Below the pieces are notes generated by a model. That model saw only the letters and a list, made by a program, of their open reading frames with translations. It did no database searches and had not been told where the DNA came from. From Streptosporangium subroseum (GTDB taxonomy: Bacteria > Actinomycetota > Actinomycetes > Streptosporangiales > Streptosporangiaceae): a stretch of DNA of 64,000 bases. Numbering within the stretch: the stretch's first letter is position 1; every line of letters starts with the position of its first letter. The stretch is from contig NZ_FZOD01000028.1 in assembly GCF_900188345.1 (NCBI RefSeq), forward strand, positions 1 through 64,000. Direction: 5' to 3'. The position numbers were made by a program, and so were the translations under genes. Positions 25,082-32,591 of this stretch are shown here, in pieces.

Positions 25082-25182
25082 CGAACCTCACCGTCATCCA
25101 AACCTCACTCGACCCTGAGCAGGATGCCGCCCGCGCCCGTCGATCGCCGCGCGGATCGACGCGAAGGTTCGACCCGGGCTAG
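25078..25182 (+). pseudogene. Truncated gene coupled to the MFS gene
   Basis: ATG overlaps the MFS stop as ATGA (25078-25081), a strong sign of a genuine downstream operon gene. The frame MTNLTVIQTSLDPEQDAARA runs into a low-complexity RRSPRGSTRRFDPG tail and stops after 34 codons. It looks like the first ~20 residues of a lost gene. The family cannot be identified from so little. Confidence 0.5.
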
Positions 25183-25221
25183 GGTCACAGGCCGCTGCCT
25201 GTGGATTGGTCCGCGGTGAAC

Positions 25222-25851
25222 TCAACCAGCGGACAGGCTCTCGATATGCGCAAGCGCCATGTCGATTGATGTTGCCATCGGCGTGACATCGCGCGCGGTC
25301 TGGGCCAGCATGTACCCGCCCTGGACGGCGCCCATGAGCCCGGTCGCGAGCTGGTCGATCGACGCCTCGGGAGCGAGCACACCACCGTCTTGAAGCCTGC
25401 GCAACACGCCTGCCAGGAGTCCTTGCCATTCGGTGAAAAGTTGAGACAGGGCCTGGCGTGCGAGATCGTCGTGATCGGAGACCTCGGTGGCCAGCCCGCC
25501 GAGCGCACAGCCGTATGCGCCATGCCGTAAAGCATTGTTCTGTACTAACGCATCCCGCCAGCGTCGCAGGCCTGGGATCGTCGAGACATGGCCGAGGGCA
25601 TCGCGTTCACGCTCAATGACGCGTTCTCCTATGTGGTCGATGACGGCCCGCACGAGCGCGTCCTTGCCATCGAAGTGGTGGTACAACTGCGACTTGCTCA
25701 CTCCACTCGCCGCGAGCACGTCGTCGAGCGTGGTAGCCCCGACTCCCTTGATGTACATCAGGTCGGCCGCTGCGGCGACGATCCTTGCCCGCGTCTTTGC
25801 ACCGCGCGCCGTCAGGCGTCTGCCATTGTGCGAGTCAGCGGTCGTCGTCAC
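25222..25851 (-). CDS. TetR-family regulator next to the MFS gene
   Basis: 209 residues from GTG 25851. Helix-turn-helix: TTLDDVLAASGVSKSQLYHH (about residues 40-59) following RARIVAAAADLMYIKG. The ligand domain (GCALGGLATEVSDHDDLARQ, GLMGAVQGGYMLAQTARDV) is of the YxaF/LmrA-like group that often controls efflux or reductase genes. Upstream on the minus strand there are direct TGTTAG repeats (25862-25880) that could be its binding site. Convergent with the MFS gene; regulation of that gene is plausible but unproven. Confidence 0.87.
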   Translation of the reverse strand: MTTTADSHNGRRLTARGAKTRARIVAAAADLMYIKGVGATTLDDVLAASGVSKSQLYHHFDGKDALVRAVIDHIGERVIERERDALGHVSTIPGLRRWRDALVQNNALRHGAYGCALGGLATEVSDHDDLARQALSQLFTEWQGLLAGVLRRLQDGGVLAPEASIDQLATGLMGAVQGGYMLAQTARDVTPMATSIDMALAHIESLSAG

Positions 25852-26009
25852 AGGTCCATGTTACTAACAACTCCTAACAAGGTTGGAGGTTGACTGGTCG
25901 GCGCCAGCAGATGATGCCGCAGGCGAGGCTGATCGGCGCCGGAAAACGCCTCTCATGGCGCCTTTCCCTGAGCGGGTCGGGAGAAGACATCCCGCATCGA
26001 ATAGGTGTT

Positions 26010-26487
26010 CGATTCAGTATGCGCCAGTGAATACCGGTAGAAGCCGCGCGACGCGCCCACGCCCATGTCCCCGCGGTGAGAACATCGCCCCTGACCTGCG
26101 TGCAAATACTGGTGGCGGGTTCCGGGCGGCATTGCGATACAGAATGTCGCCGGCGGTGAGGGCGCGAAGGTCGGTGAGGGTCGGCCGGCGGCCGTTTCGC
26201 TCCTGGCCTGCGGTCTGGCGGGCGTGGGAGGTCTTCGTCACCCCGAACGGTTTGCGGATCTCGCGCGTTGCCGTCGGTGCAGATGTCCGCATGGGCGTTC
26301 AGGGCCCGTGTGAGGTCGTCGGAGATGTCGAGAGCCCAAGCCCTCCCGGCTTGGTGGGTGAGGACGGCGAGCAACTGTCGTCACCCACCGCGAACGGGTG
26401 AAGTGACCACGTCCCGGCGGGCGGCACGGTGCCGCGGCGCCCGCCGGAACGCCCAGACGAGCGTGCCGTTGGAGGGCTTGCTCGCAC
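26010..26487 (-). pseudogene. Frameshifted minus-strand gene of unknown family
   Basis: Three overlapping minus-strand frames seem to join into one protein: GTWSLHPFAVGDDS, then LLAVLTHQAGRAWALDISDD and LTRALNAHADICTDGNARD, then a frame with RKPFGVTKTSHARQTAGQER and DLRALTAGDILYRNAARNPP. Frame changes fall near 26370 and 26270. Composition looks coding, but I do not recognise the family, and no intact start or stop fits. Its origin, plasmid, phage or chromosome, cannot be told. Confidence 0.35.
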
Positions 26488-26531
26488 ATTCGCAGAGGAC
26501 GACGGGCCTCACAGCAGGCGAGGCCCTCGGG

Positions 26532-28136
26532 TCAGGGCAGCGTCGGCAGGTACGTCGGCGGCTTGCGTACCTTGGCTGCCTGCTCGAACGCGTATCCGAG
26601 GGCGATCAGGGTCGATTCGGAGAAGCGTCCGCCGAAGAAAGTGACGCCGAGCGGCAGGACGTTCCTGGCATAACCGGCGGGGACGGTGATCGCTGGGTAG
26701 CCGGAGACGGCCGCGGCCGCGGATGAGGACACAAATCCGGTGAAGTCATCGCCCTTGACCAGATCGGTAACCCAGGCGCCGTTGTTGGTCGGGGCGAGCA
26801 CCGCGTCGAGCCGGTTCGCGGACACCGCGGAGTCGATCGCCTGCCGGGCGAGTGTGGTCGCCTTCTTCCTGAGCGCGCGGTATTCGGGGTCGTTGAGGTC
26901 GCCGGTGGTCGCCTGCGCCTGCTCGAACAGCTCCTGACCGAAGTAGCGCAGCTCGGTCGAGGCGTGCCGCCGGTTGAACTCGATCAGCCCGGCCAGGTCG
27001 TGCGGGTGCCGTCCCGGAGTGGCGGCCAGGTAGGCGTTCAGGTCGTGCTTGAACTCGGTCAGCAGGGCCGTGAACTCGGGCTCGCCGACCTGGTCCATCC
27101 CCTCCAATTCGAGGTTGTCGACCACGGTCGCGCCTTTGGCCCGCAGCGTGGCGACGGCGGCGTCCAGGGTGGCCAGCACGTCCTGGTTGTCTCCCGCGAC
27201 CGAGCGCCACACGCCGATGCGCTTGCCGGCCAGCGCGCCCGGCTTCAGTGCCTTGAGGTAGTCGCGGTTGCCGCCGGGCACGGTCGCGGGGTCGCGCCGG
27301 TCCACGCCCTGGATGGCCGAGAGCACGGCGGCGGCATCGGTGACGTTCCTGGTGATCGGGCCGGCGGTGTCCTGCTGCGCCGAGATCGGGACCACTCCGG
27401 AGCGGCTGACCAGGCCGATGGTGGGCTTGATGCCGACGACGCCGTTGACGCCGGCGGGGCAAACGATGGAGCCGTCGGTCTCGGTGCCGATGGTCACCGC
27501 AGCCAGGCTCGCGGCGGCGGCGACGGCCGAGCCGCTGCTCGAACCGCAGGGGTTGCGGTCCAGGACGTAGGGGTTGTTGGTCTGGCCGCCGACCGCGCTC
27601 CATCCGCTGGAGGAGGGGCCGGAGCGGAAGTTCGCCCATTCGGAGAGGTTGGCCTTGCCGAGGATTACCGCACCCGCGTCGCGCAGCCGCTGGACCAGGA
27701 ACGCGTCGCGGGCGGGCCGGGAGCCGAGCAACGCCTCCGAGCCGGCGGTCGTACGGAGTTGCCCGGTGGTGTCGATGTTGTCCTTCAGCAGGACCGGGAT
27801 GCCCTCCAGAGCGCTGCGCGCGCCGTGCCTCCTGCGCTGGTCGCTGCTCTCGGCCTCCTTCAGCGCCATGGGGTTGGTCTGGACGACCGCGTGCAGCATC
27901 GGGTCCACCGTGCGGATGCGGTCGAGGTAGAAGCGGGTGAGCGACACCGAGTCGAAGCGTCCCCGATCCATGGCGTGCTGCATGTCGAGGACGGTGGCGC
28001 GGTCGAGGTTGAGCTCACGCAGGAAGGTGTCGGAGGGGCGCGGTGCCCTGTCCTGAGCATGGGCCGGAACTGCCGTGGATAAGCTTGCGGTGAGTACCAC
28101 GGCCGCCAGCCATCGTGGGGGGTGCATGATCTTCAT
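26532..28136 (-). CDS. Secreted amidase (amidase-signature family)
   Basis: 534 residues from ATG 28136, chosen because a signal peptide follows directly (MHPPRWLAAVVLTASLSTAV-PAHA). The frame is open up to 28517, but the extra part belongs to other genes. The Ser-cisSer-Lys triad of the amidase-signature family is present: Lys in IPVLLKDNIDTTG, Ser in NPCGSSSGSAVAAA and the cis-Ser/TETDGS region. The family hydrolyses carboxamides; the closest style is secreted Glu-tRNA-amidotransferase-A-like enzymes. No Shine-Dalgarno is visible. It was probably placed here by the recombination that left the integrase scrap just upstream. Confidence 0.88.
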   Translation of the reverse strand: MKIMHPPRWLAAVVLTASLSTAVPAHAQDRAPRPSDTFLRELNLDRATVLDMQHAMDRGRFDSVSLTRFYLDRIRTVDPMLHAVVQTNPMALKEAESSDQRRRHGARSALEGIPVLLKDNIDTTGQLRTTAGSEALLGSRPARDAFLVQRLRDAGAVILGKANLSEWANFRSGPSSSGWSAVGGQTNNPYVLDRNPCGSSSGSAVAAAASLAAVTIGTETDGSIVCPAGVNGVVGIKPTIGLVSRSGVVPISAQQDTAGPITRNVTDAAAVLSAIQGVDRRDPATVPGGNRDYLKALKPGALAGKRIGVWRSVAGDNQDVLATLDAAVATLRAKGATVVDNLELEGMDQVGEPEFTALLTEFKHDLNAYLAATPGRHPHDLAGLIEFNRRHASTELRYFGQELFEQAQATTGDLNDPEYRALRKKATTLARQAIDSAVSANRLDAVLAPTNNGAWVTDLVKGDDFTGFVSSSAAAAVSGYPAITVPAGYARNVLPLGVTFFGGRFSESTLIALGYAFEQAAKVRKPPTYLPTLP

Positions 28137-28179
28137 GGGGGCGAGCGTAACGATGATCCTTTCTCTTGAAAATACTTTG

Positions 28180-28320
28180 CGCGGCGAGCGCTGGGAGCGC
28201 GGCGCCGTGCCGCAGGTCATGCAGCCGTATCGGGGGTGATCCGGAAGCAGCCACCAGTCGGCGGAACCCGCCGGTGAGATGGTCCGGCCGGAAGCGGTGC
28301 ACCCTCCGCGGTGGTGAACA
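28180..28320 (-). pseudogene. Tyrosine recombinase C-terminal scrap
   Basis: A minus-strand frame reads FRPDHLTGGFRRLVAASGSP then PIRLHDLRHGAALPALAA. This fits the catalytic HxLRHG region of tyrosine integrases (usual form ...ISPDHLTRxFRRLVAxxGLPPIRLHDLRHGAASLALAAG). Only about 45 residues remain, between the caspase-like fragment and the amidase gene. Confidence 0.6.
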
Positions 28321-28517
28321 CATACGTCGCCGGGCTGCCCGACGTCGGGGAGCACCGAAATGCGGTTGGCGGGCCAGCCGCACAGCGGGCCGGTGAGCAC
28401 GGAGGTGAAACGGGCCAGGCTGTTGAGCGCGGCTCCCACCGGGGGCAGACGGGTGTAGGTGCCCACTCCGATCAGCACGGCTCGGGATCGAGAGAAGTCC
28501 CCCGGCGCTTCAGGCAT
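28320..28517 (-). pseudogene. Caspase-like (peptidase C14) effector, N-terminal fragment
   Basis: The frame MPEAPGDFSRSRAVLIGVGT, YTRLPPVGAALNSLARFTSV, LTGPLCGWPANRISVLPDVG and QPGD matches the first ~65 residues of actinobacterial caspase-family proteins (RSRALLIGxxxYxxLPxVPAAxNSLxALxxxLTGPLCGWPxxRVxVL..PxxPGDL). The catalytic His and Cys lie further on and are lost; after PGD the sequence runs into the integrase scrap. The start overlaps the EACC1 gene by 8 bases, the order expected for EACC1-effector pairs. The remaining open frame into the amidase is accidental. Confidence 0.65.
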
Positions 28518-28737
28518 TGAGGAAGGTGTCGACGATGGTCTGGATGTCGTCGGCGTTCTTGGCGCTGACCGTGATCTCTTTGCCCTCGGTCTTCAGGGTG
28601 AGCTCGATGTCGGAGCGGCGCGAGCGGATGAACTCCGGCAAGGTCTTGATCGCGACCGCCAGCATCCCGCCGCTGCCGGCCAGGAGCATCAGCACATCGG
28701 CTACGCCCTGCTCACCGGGCCCGGGTGTACCCGCCAC
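28510..28737 (-). CDS. EACC1-like effector-associated constant component (probably 5'-damaged)
   Basis: 75 residues from GTG 28737: GEQGVADVLMLLAGSGGMLA, VAIKTLPEFIRSRRSDIELT and KEITVSAKNADDIQTIVDTF. The hydrophobic segment followed by WL/FIRSRRSD and a final beta strand plus NADD..I helix is the hallmark of EACC1, a small protein that pairs with diverse effectors (here a caspase) in predicted immune or conflict systems. An in-frame stop lies shortly upstream, while an N-terminal-looking segment MTLRMEISRYRNGP (28823-28782) sits in another frame, so the gene is probably interrupted. Role is inferred from the family only. Confidence 0.65.
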   Translation of the reverse strand: MAGTPGPGEQGVADVLMLLAGSGGMLAVAIKTLPEFIRSRRSDIELTLKTEGKEITVSAKNADDIQTIVDTFLNA

Positions 28738-28934
28738 CTGCTCGACCTGGACGTTGGGGACCCGCGGCTACAGATAATCTACGGACCATTGCGGTACCTG
28801 GAGATCTCCATGCGCAGCGTCATGACCAGGGAGCTTGTCGCCTTGTCCGGGCAAGCAGACTGGTGAGCCCATTCCCAGGCGCGCCGGGGGCTACGGCCAG
28901 TTCGGGGAACCGGTCGCCGGGGTGGAGCAGTGTC

Positions 28935-29494
28935 ATGTCGAGGTTCCTGTCGTGTCAACCCAGCCGGATGTGGCTGCCGCTTTGAATGTGTCGACCTGCC
29001 TGGGGTCGGGCGCGAGGCCGTCGACTCATGTCGTGTCGATGGGGCCGGGGCTGACGACGTTGACCCGGATGCCCCTGACGTAGGTGGCTTTGCCGGAGCC
29101 GAGGTAGAGCACGGCCTCGGCGATCTCCTCGGGGGTGCCGGGGCGGTGCAGGGGCAGCACGGAGTTGACGGCGTCGCGGACGGCGTCGTTGCCTGTGACG
29201 CGCTCATACATGGCGGTCTGGGGTGAAGCCGGGGGCCACGACGTTGACCCGGATGCCGTACTGGGCGCCTTCGAGGGCGGCGGATTTGGTGATGCCGATG
29301 ATGGCGTGCTTGCTGCCGACATAGAGGGTGGCGTCGGGAAAACCCATCAGGCCGTAGGTGGAGCTGACGTTGATGATGCTGCCGCCAGTGGCCCGCATGG
29401 CGCGGAACTCATGCTTGAGGCTGAGCAGGGTGCCCTTGACGTTGGTGTCGAAGACGGATGAGGCATCCACGCCTCTTTGGGATGGGCAACCCAA
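28935..29494 (-). pseudogene. Mosaic short-chain dehydrogenase (SDR), broken
   Basis: One frame carries VFDTNVKGTLLSLKHEFRAM, SIINVSSTYGLMGFPDATLY and GSKHAIIGITKSAALEGAQY plus GIRVNVVAPGFTP, the usual SDR middle (catalytic Ser-Tyr-Lys, with Tyr in the TLYVGSK segment). Near 29215 the frame shifts to MYERVTGNDAVRDAVNSVLP and PLHRPGTPEEIAEAVLYLGS. Then KATYVRG is fused to a second copy of the mid-SDR motif IRVNVVSPGPIDTT, a TGA (29028-29026), and in the same frame VDGLAPDPRQVDTFKAAAT. So parts of two different SDR genes are joined, with one frameshift and one nonsense codon. Confidence 0.65.
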
Positions 29495-29540
29495 AAATTA
29501 GTGCACCAAAACTGGGACGTCAATCCCAATTTTGGTGCAC
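29478..29540. promoter_or_regulatory. Pair of TetR-type dyads between SDR relic and TetR gene
   Basis: TGGGATGGGCAACCCA (29478-29493) and TGGGACGTCAATCCCA (29513-29528) share the TGGGAy-N4-xTCCCA layout of the dyad at 30242-30257 upstream of the TetR gene. The second lies within a longer imperfect hairpin (29501-29517 with 29524-29540, one mismatch). They would place the SDR promoter under control of the TetR at 29571. Confidence 0.55.
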
Positions 29541-29570
29541 CAGACACCCATGGATCCCGCCGGGCGCGGA

Positions 29571-30221
29571 TCAGACCACGTCGGCCGCGTCAGCGGTGTC
29601 GGCCGCGAAGGACTCGACGTGCGTGACGGCCGCATCGAGCGCGTCGCGCAGCGGCTCGATCCGGCGCAGGGTCTGGGCCAGGAGCATCCCGCCCTGCAGG
29701 GCGCCGAGTAACGCGTATGCGAGCGCCTCGGGGTCGGCCTCGCGGCGCAGGTCACCGCGGTCGCGCATGGCCAGCAGACCCTTGCGAAACAGCTCCAGCC
29801 ACCGCTCGAAGCCGGCGGCCAGGTCCGCGCGCGTCTCGGCGTCGGACTCCACGAGCTGGCCGGCCAGTGAGCCGAACTGGCAGCCGCCCTCGAGCCCGAC
29901 CTGCTTCTGCCGTTCGGTCACCAGGTGAGCCCACAGCCGCAAGGACGCGAAGCTGTCGAGGTGGCCCAGTTCGGGCTGGGTGTGGTTGTCCAGCGTGGCC
30001 TGCGCCTGCCAGGCGATGACGTCCTTGACCAGGGCACGCTTGTCTTTGAAGTAGTGGGTCATCTGCGACCCGCTGACCTCGGCCGCCCTGCGGACGTCAT
30101 CGATCTGGGTGCCGACGACGCCCCGCTTCAGGATCAGATCGGCGGCCACGCCGAGGATTCGCGCCCGGGTCGCCTGCCCCTTACTGGTCAGCCGTGGTGG
30201 CTGGTTCTTCACATCGGCCAT
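29571..30221 (-). CDS. TetR-family regulator (SDR-linked)
   Basis: 216 residues from ATG 30221. Helix-turn-helix: TQIDDVRRAAEVSGSQMTHY (about residues 39-58). The ligand domain has CQFGSLAGQLVESDAETRAD and ALLGALQGGMLLAQTLRRIE, the same group as the TetR at 25222. TATGGT lies just upstream of the start on the minus strand and there is almost no leader, so translation may be leaderless. The palindrome TGGGACAGGCGTCCCA (30242-30257) overlaps its promoter, and similar dyads precede the broken SDR gene. The original partner is therefore now a pseudogene. Confidence 0.87.
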   Translation of the reverse strand: MADVKNQPPRLTSKGQATRARILGVAADLILKRGVVGTQIDDVRRAAEVSGSQMTHYFKDKRALVKDVIAWQAQATLDNHTQPELGHLDSFASLRLWAHLVTERQKQVGLEGGCQFGSLAGQLVESDAETRADLAAGFERWLELFRKGLLAMRDRGDLRREADPEALAYALLGALQGGMLLAQTLRRIEPLRDALDAAVTHVESFAADTADAADVV

Positions 30222-30241
30222 GCCGTTACCATACTCAGCAA

Positions 30242-30257
30242 TGGGACAGGCGTCCCA
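30242..30257. promoter_or_regulatory. TetR autoregulatory operator
   Basis: A perfect 6-4-6 palindrome TGGGAC-AGGC-GTCCCA lies 20 bp upstream of the TetR start codon, over the likely -35 position. It resembles the two dyads at 29478-29528. Confidence 0.65.
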
Positions 30258-30346
30258 AACGCTAGCAGACTACCGCCGGCACCGCTTCGATGCTGGACCA
30301 AGCCGACGATCCTCGGTGAGGGGTCGCGCGGCGCTCCCCGCGTGAC

Positions 30347-30366
30347 ACTTCGACGAGCGTCGAAGT
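30347..30366. promoter_or_regulatory. CTTCGA-type dyad upstream of the DUF4331 gene
   Basis: A perfect 8-4-8 palindrome ACTTCGACGAGCGTCGAAGT. Related dyads occur at 33801-33824 and 36907-36926, and a decayed copy at 30285-30302 (CTTCGATGCTGGACCAAG) shares its first 12 bases with the 36908 site. Probably an operator for one regulator controlling several loci. Confidence 0.6.
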
Positions 30367-30413
30367 CATGGTGTTCTACCCTGGCTGTATGGGCAGGCGA
30401 CCTGCTGGAGCCC

Positions 30414-30468
30414 GATCCATGTCGGCCCGGCCCTTTTCGACATCGAAGTCGACTGCGTCGCCGTCATG
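30414..30468 (+). pseudogene. RidA-family C-terminal scrap
   Basis: The sequence encodes PGPF then, after one extra T in TTTT (30434-30437), DIEVDCVAVM. The intact RidA at 32084-32479 ends WPGPFDIEIDCVAAV, so this is the tail of a close homologue. It sits just upstream of the DUF4331 gene, suggesting a former RidA-DUF4331 gene pair. Confidence 0.55.
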
Positions 30469-30496
30469 TGGCAGGCGCGCGGAGAGGAGCATTCCG

Positions 30497-31540
30497 ATGT
30501 CGCACCACTTCGACACCACCCGCGCCCGTGCGGACGCACGGCTGAACGTCTGCGACATGTACCTGTTCCAGGGTGCTCGGGCAGACACCACGGCCATGGT
30601 CCTCACGACCAACCCCGACGCGGGCGTGTTCGCTCCCAGCACCCCGCATCCGGAAGCGATCTACGCGTTCCGGTTCGACGTGGACGGTGACGCCCAGGAA
30701 GACGTGGTCTTCGAAGTACGGCCCAGCGGCGAGGGCGACCGCTACCAGGTGCTCCGGGTCGAGGCCGGCCAAACCGGCAGCGGCGAGCTTCTCCTCGAAG
30801 GTCAGGTCGGTGAGCCGGCCTGTGCCCGTGGCGTGCAGGCCTTCGTTGGGGTGGCGGCCGAGCTGTGGGCGGCGGACGCATTCGGCTTCTTCACGCTGGT
30901 GAACGCGCTGCATCAACAGGACCGCTTCGCGACCGAGGCGTTCGAGAACCGCAACAACCTGTTCAAGAACCGCAACGTGCTGGCCACGGTGCTGGAAGTA
31001 CCCAACTCCATGATCGGCGAGGGCGGGATGCATGCCTGGGCCACCGCCTCGCTGCATGGGCACGCGCCGCAGACCCAGGTCTACCGGTGGGGCCTGCCCC
31101 TGTTCACTCACCTGTTCCTGTCCGATCCCGCCACCGGCGAGCTGGCCGATCGCTTCCACGTGAGCGCCCCTGCCGACGACGTGGCCGACTTCGGTGCGGC
31201 GGTCGCGGCGTTCACCGCGAAGCTGGCCCGCCATGCTGGGGCCGTACCGGATCCGGACGCCTACGGTGAGCAGGTCGCCTACCGGCTCTGCCCCGCCATG
31301 CTGCCCTACGAGATCGGCACGCAGGCCAGGTTCGACCCGCACGTCTTCAACGGCCGGCCACTGGGCGTCGACGCCTTCGACGTCATGCTGACCGTGGGCG
31401 CCGGGCTGGCGATCGCCGATGGCGTGACTCCGGACACCGACCGGATCCGCGCGCGGTTCCCCTACTGCGGACGCCCCTACAGCAAGGCGCGACAGCAAGG
31501 GCTCGCCCCGGTACGCGAGCTCATCGGCCTGAGCTACTGA
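30497..31540 (+). CDS. DUF4331-family protein
   Basis: 347 residues from ATG 30497 (GGAGAGGAG upstream). It starts MSHHFDTTRARADARLNVCD and continues MYLFQGARADTTAMVLTTNP, HPEAIYAFRFDVDGDAQEDV and AFENRNNLFKNRNVLATVLE, the pattern of the DUF4331 family (SHHxDxPxAxxDxRxNxxDxYxF). Function of the family is unknown; members are often linked to oxidative stress genes. No signal peptide is visible, unlike many relatives. The 30347 dyad upstream suggests regulation. Confidence 0.8.
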   Translation: MSHHFDTTRARADARLNVCDMYLFQGARADTTAMVLTTNPDAGVFAPSTPHPEAIYAFRFDVDGDAQEDVVFEVRPSGEGDRYQVLRVEAGQTGSGELLLEGQVGEPACARGVQAFVGVAAELWAADAFGFFTLVNALHQQDRFATEAFENRNNLFKNRNVLATVLEVPNSMIGEGGMHAWATASLHGHAPQTQVYRWGLPLFTHLFLSDPATGELADRFHVSAPADDVADFGAAVAAFTAKLARHAGAVPDPDAYGEQVAYRLCPAMLPYEIGTQARFDPHVFNGRPLGVDAFDVMLTVGAGLAIADGVTPDTDRIRARFPYCGRPYSKARQQGLAPVRELIGLSY

Positions 31541-32083
31541 CGGCCCGACGCGCCGATGCCTCAGGCACGGTCACTGACCGGATCGCCGACCGGACCAACC
31601 GGCGGCTTCTTTCCCTATACGCCTACACACCCATTATCGACTACGACGTGACCATCACCGGAAGGTCCTCTGATCACGTTGGCTGGAGGTGGTTCTGGCG
31701 CACATTCCGGATGCTGTTGGTGATCTTTGGTGGGCCGCGACCGGCTCAGGGCCGAACCGCACGGTATCTGGTTAGTCCCGGCCATCCGGATGGGGTTGTA
31801 CTGCGGCGTTACCTGCTTGGTGAAGGCGGGGGAGAGACCGGAGGAGGGCGCGGCCGAACACATCGCCCGAATGGATCTGCCCACCGAAGAAGACCGGCGC
31901 ACTCACGGTCATGATGCGGGACATGACGTACCTGCCTTCTCCTGGGGCTGGGTTCGATCGGTCGGGCGTGGGCCACGTGGGTGCCGGGGCATCCCCGCGT
32001 GCCACCCGGGCGCTGCGAGGGGACGCGGCTCGGGTGTCCATGCCGCGTGGATGAATCGCGGTGCGCGGTGTGATGCGGATGGG
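31541..32083. other. Intergenic region without a supportable gene
   Basis: Frames on both strands are short or composition-driven. A plus-strand ATG at 31923 opens a 43-codon frame (MTYLPSPGAGFDRSG...) of no known family. I see no hairpin or repeat strong enough to call. Confidence 0.35.
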
Positions 32084-32479
32084 TCACACCGCGGCGACGC
32101 AGTCGATTTCGATGTCGAAGGGTCCCGGCCAGGCGGGAACGGCCACGAAGATCCGGGCGGGTGGATCGGTGGGGAAGTACCGCGCGTAGATCGCGTTGAC
32201 CGCGGCGAACTTCTCGACCGAGGTGCAGTACACGGTGCACTTGAGCACGTTGTTCAGCGATGACCCGGCCGTCTCCAGGCAGAGTTTCATCTGCTCCAAG
32301 ACAAGCTCGGTCTGATGTTCGACGGAGGCGCCCTGGACGACCTCTCCGGTGCCGGGGTCGAACGGGGGAAAGCCCGACACATAAAGGGTGTCGCCGCTTC
32401 GGGTGACGGCCGAGGTCGGCGCCTTCCATCGTTCCAGATAGGTCGACAAGGGCTCGACCCGGATGATTTCCCTTTTCAT
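32084..32479 (-). CDS. RidA/YjgF-family protein
   Basis: 131 residues from ATG 32479 (AGGGAGAG upstream; a start 6 codons earlier is open). Landmarks: SAVTRSGDTLYVSGFPPFDP, EHQTELVLEQMKLCLETAGS, LNNVLKCTVYCTSVEKFAAV and a final RIFVAVPAWPGPFDIEIDCV. The family forms trimers whose clefts hydrolyse reactive enamines and imines. The conserved Arg appears as ARIFVAV rather than the common R..V. This copy ends the same way as the scrap at 30414-30468. Orientation and spacing suggest its own transcription unit. Confidence 0.85.
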   Translation of the reverse strand: MKREIIRVEPLSTYLERWKAPTSAVTRSGDTLYVSGFPPFDPGTGEVVQGASVEHQTELVLEQMKLCLETAGSSLNNVLKCTVYCTSVEKFAAVNAIYARYFPTDPPARIFVAVPAWPGPFDIEIDCVAAV

Positions 32480-32591
32480 CACTGCTCTCCCTTTCACCCG
32501 ATAGGGCCACTCGACGACGCGCTCGCCCGGGGAATCCGGGGAAGACGTGTGGTTATCGCGGTGTGCTGTGGTTCATCCAGATGGCGGCCCG

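Noticed and set aside
25883..26401. A 172-codon plus-strand ORF between TetR and amidase.
   Set aside because: No family features; the minus strand carries more protein-like sequence (26010-26487).
30285..30302. Half-dyad CTTCGATGCTGGACCAAG as an active operator.
   Set aside because: The right arm is mutated (GACCAAG in place of GTCGAAG); kept only as a decayed copy supporting the shared motif.
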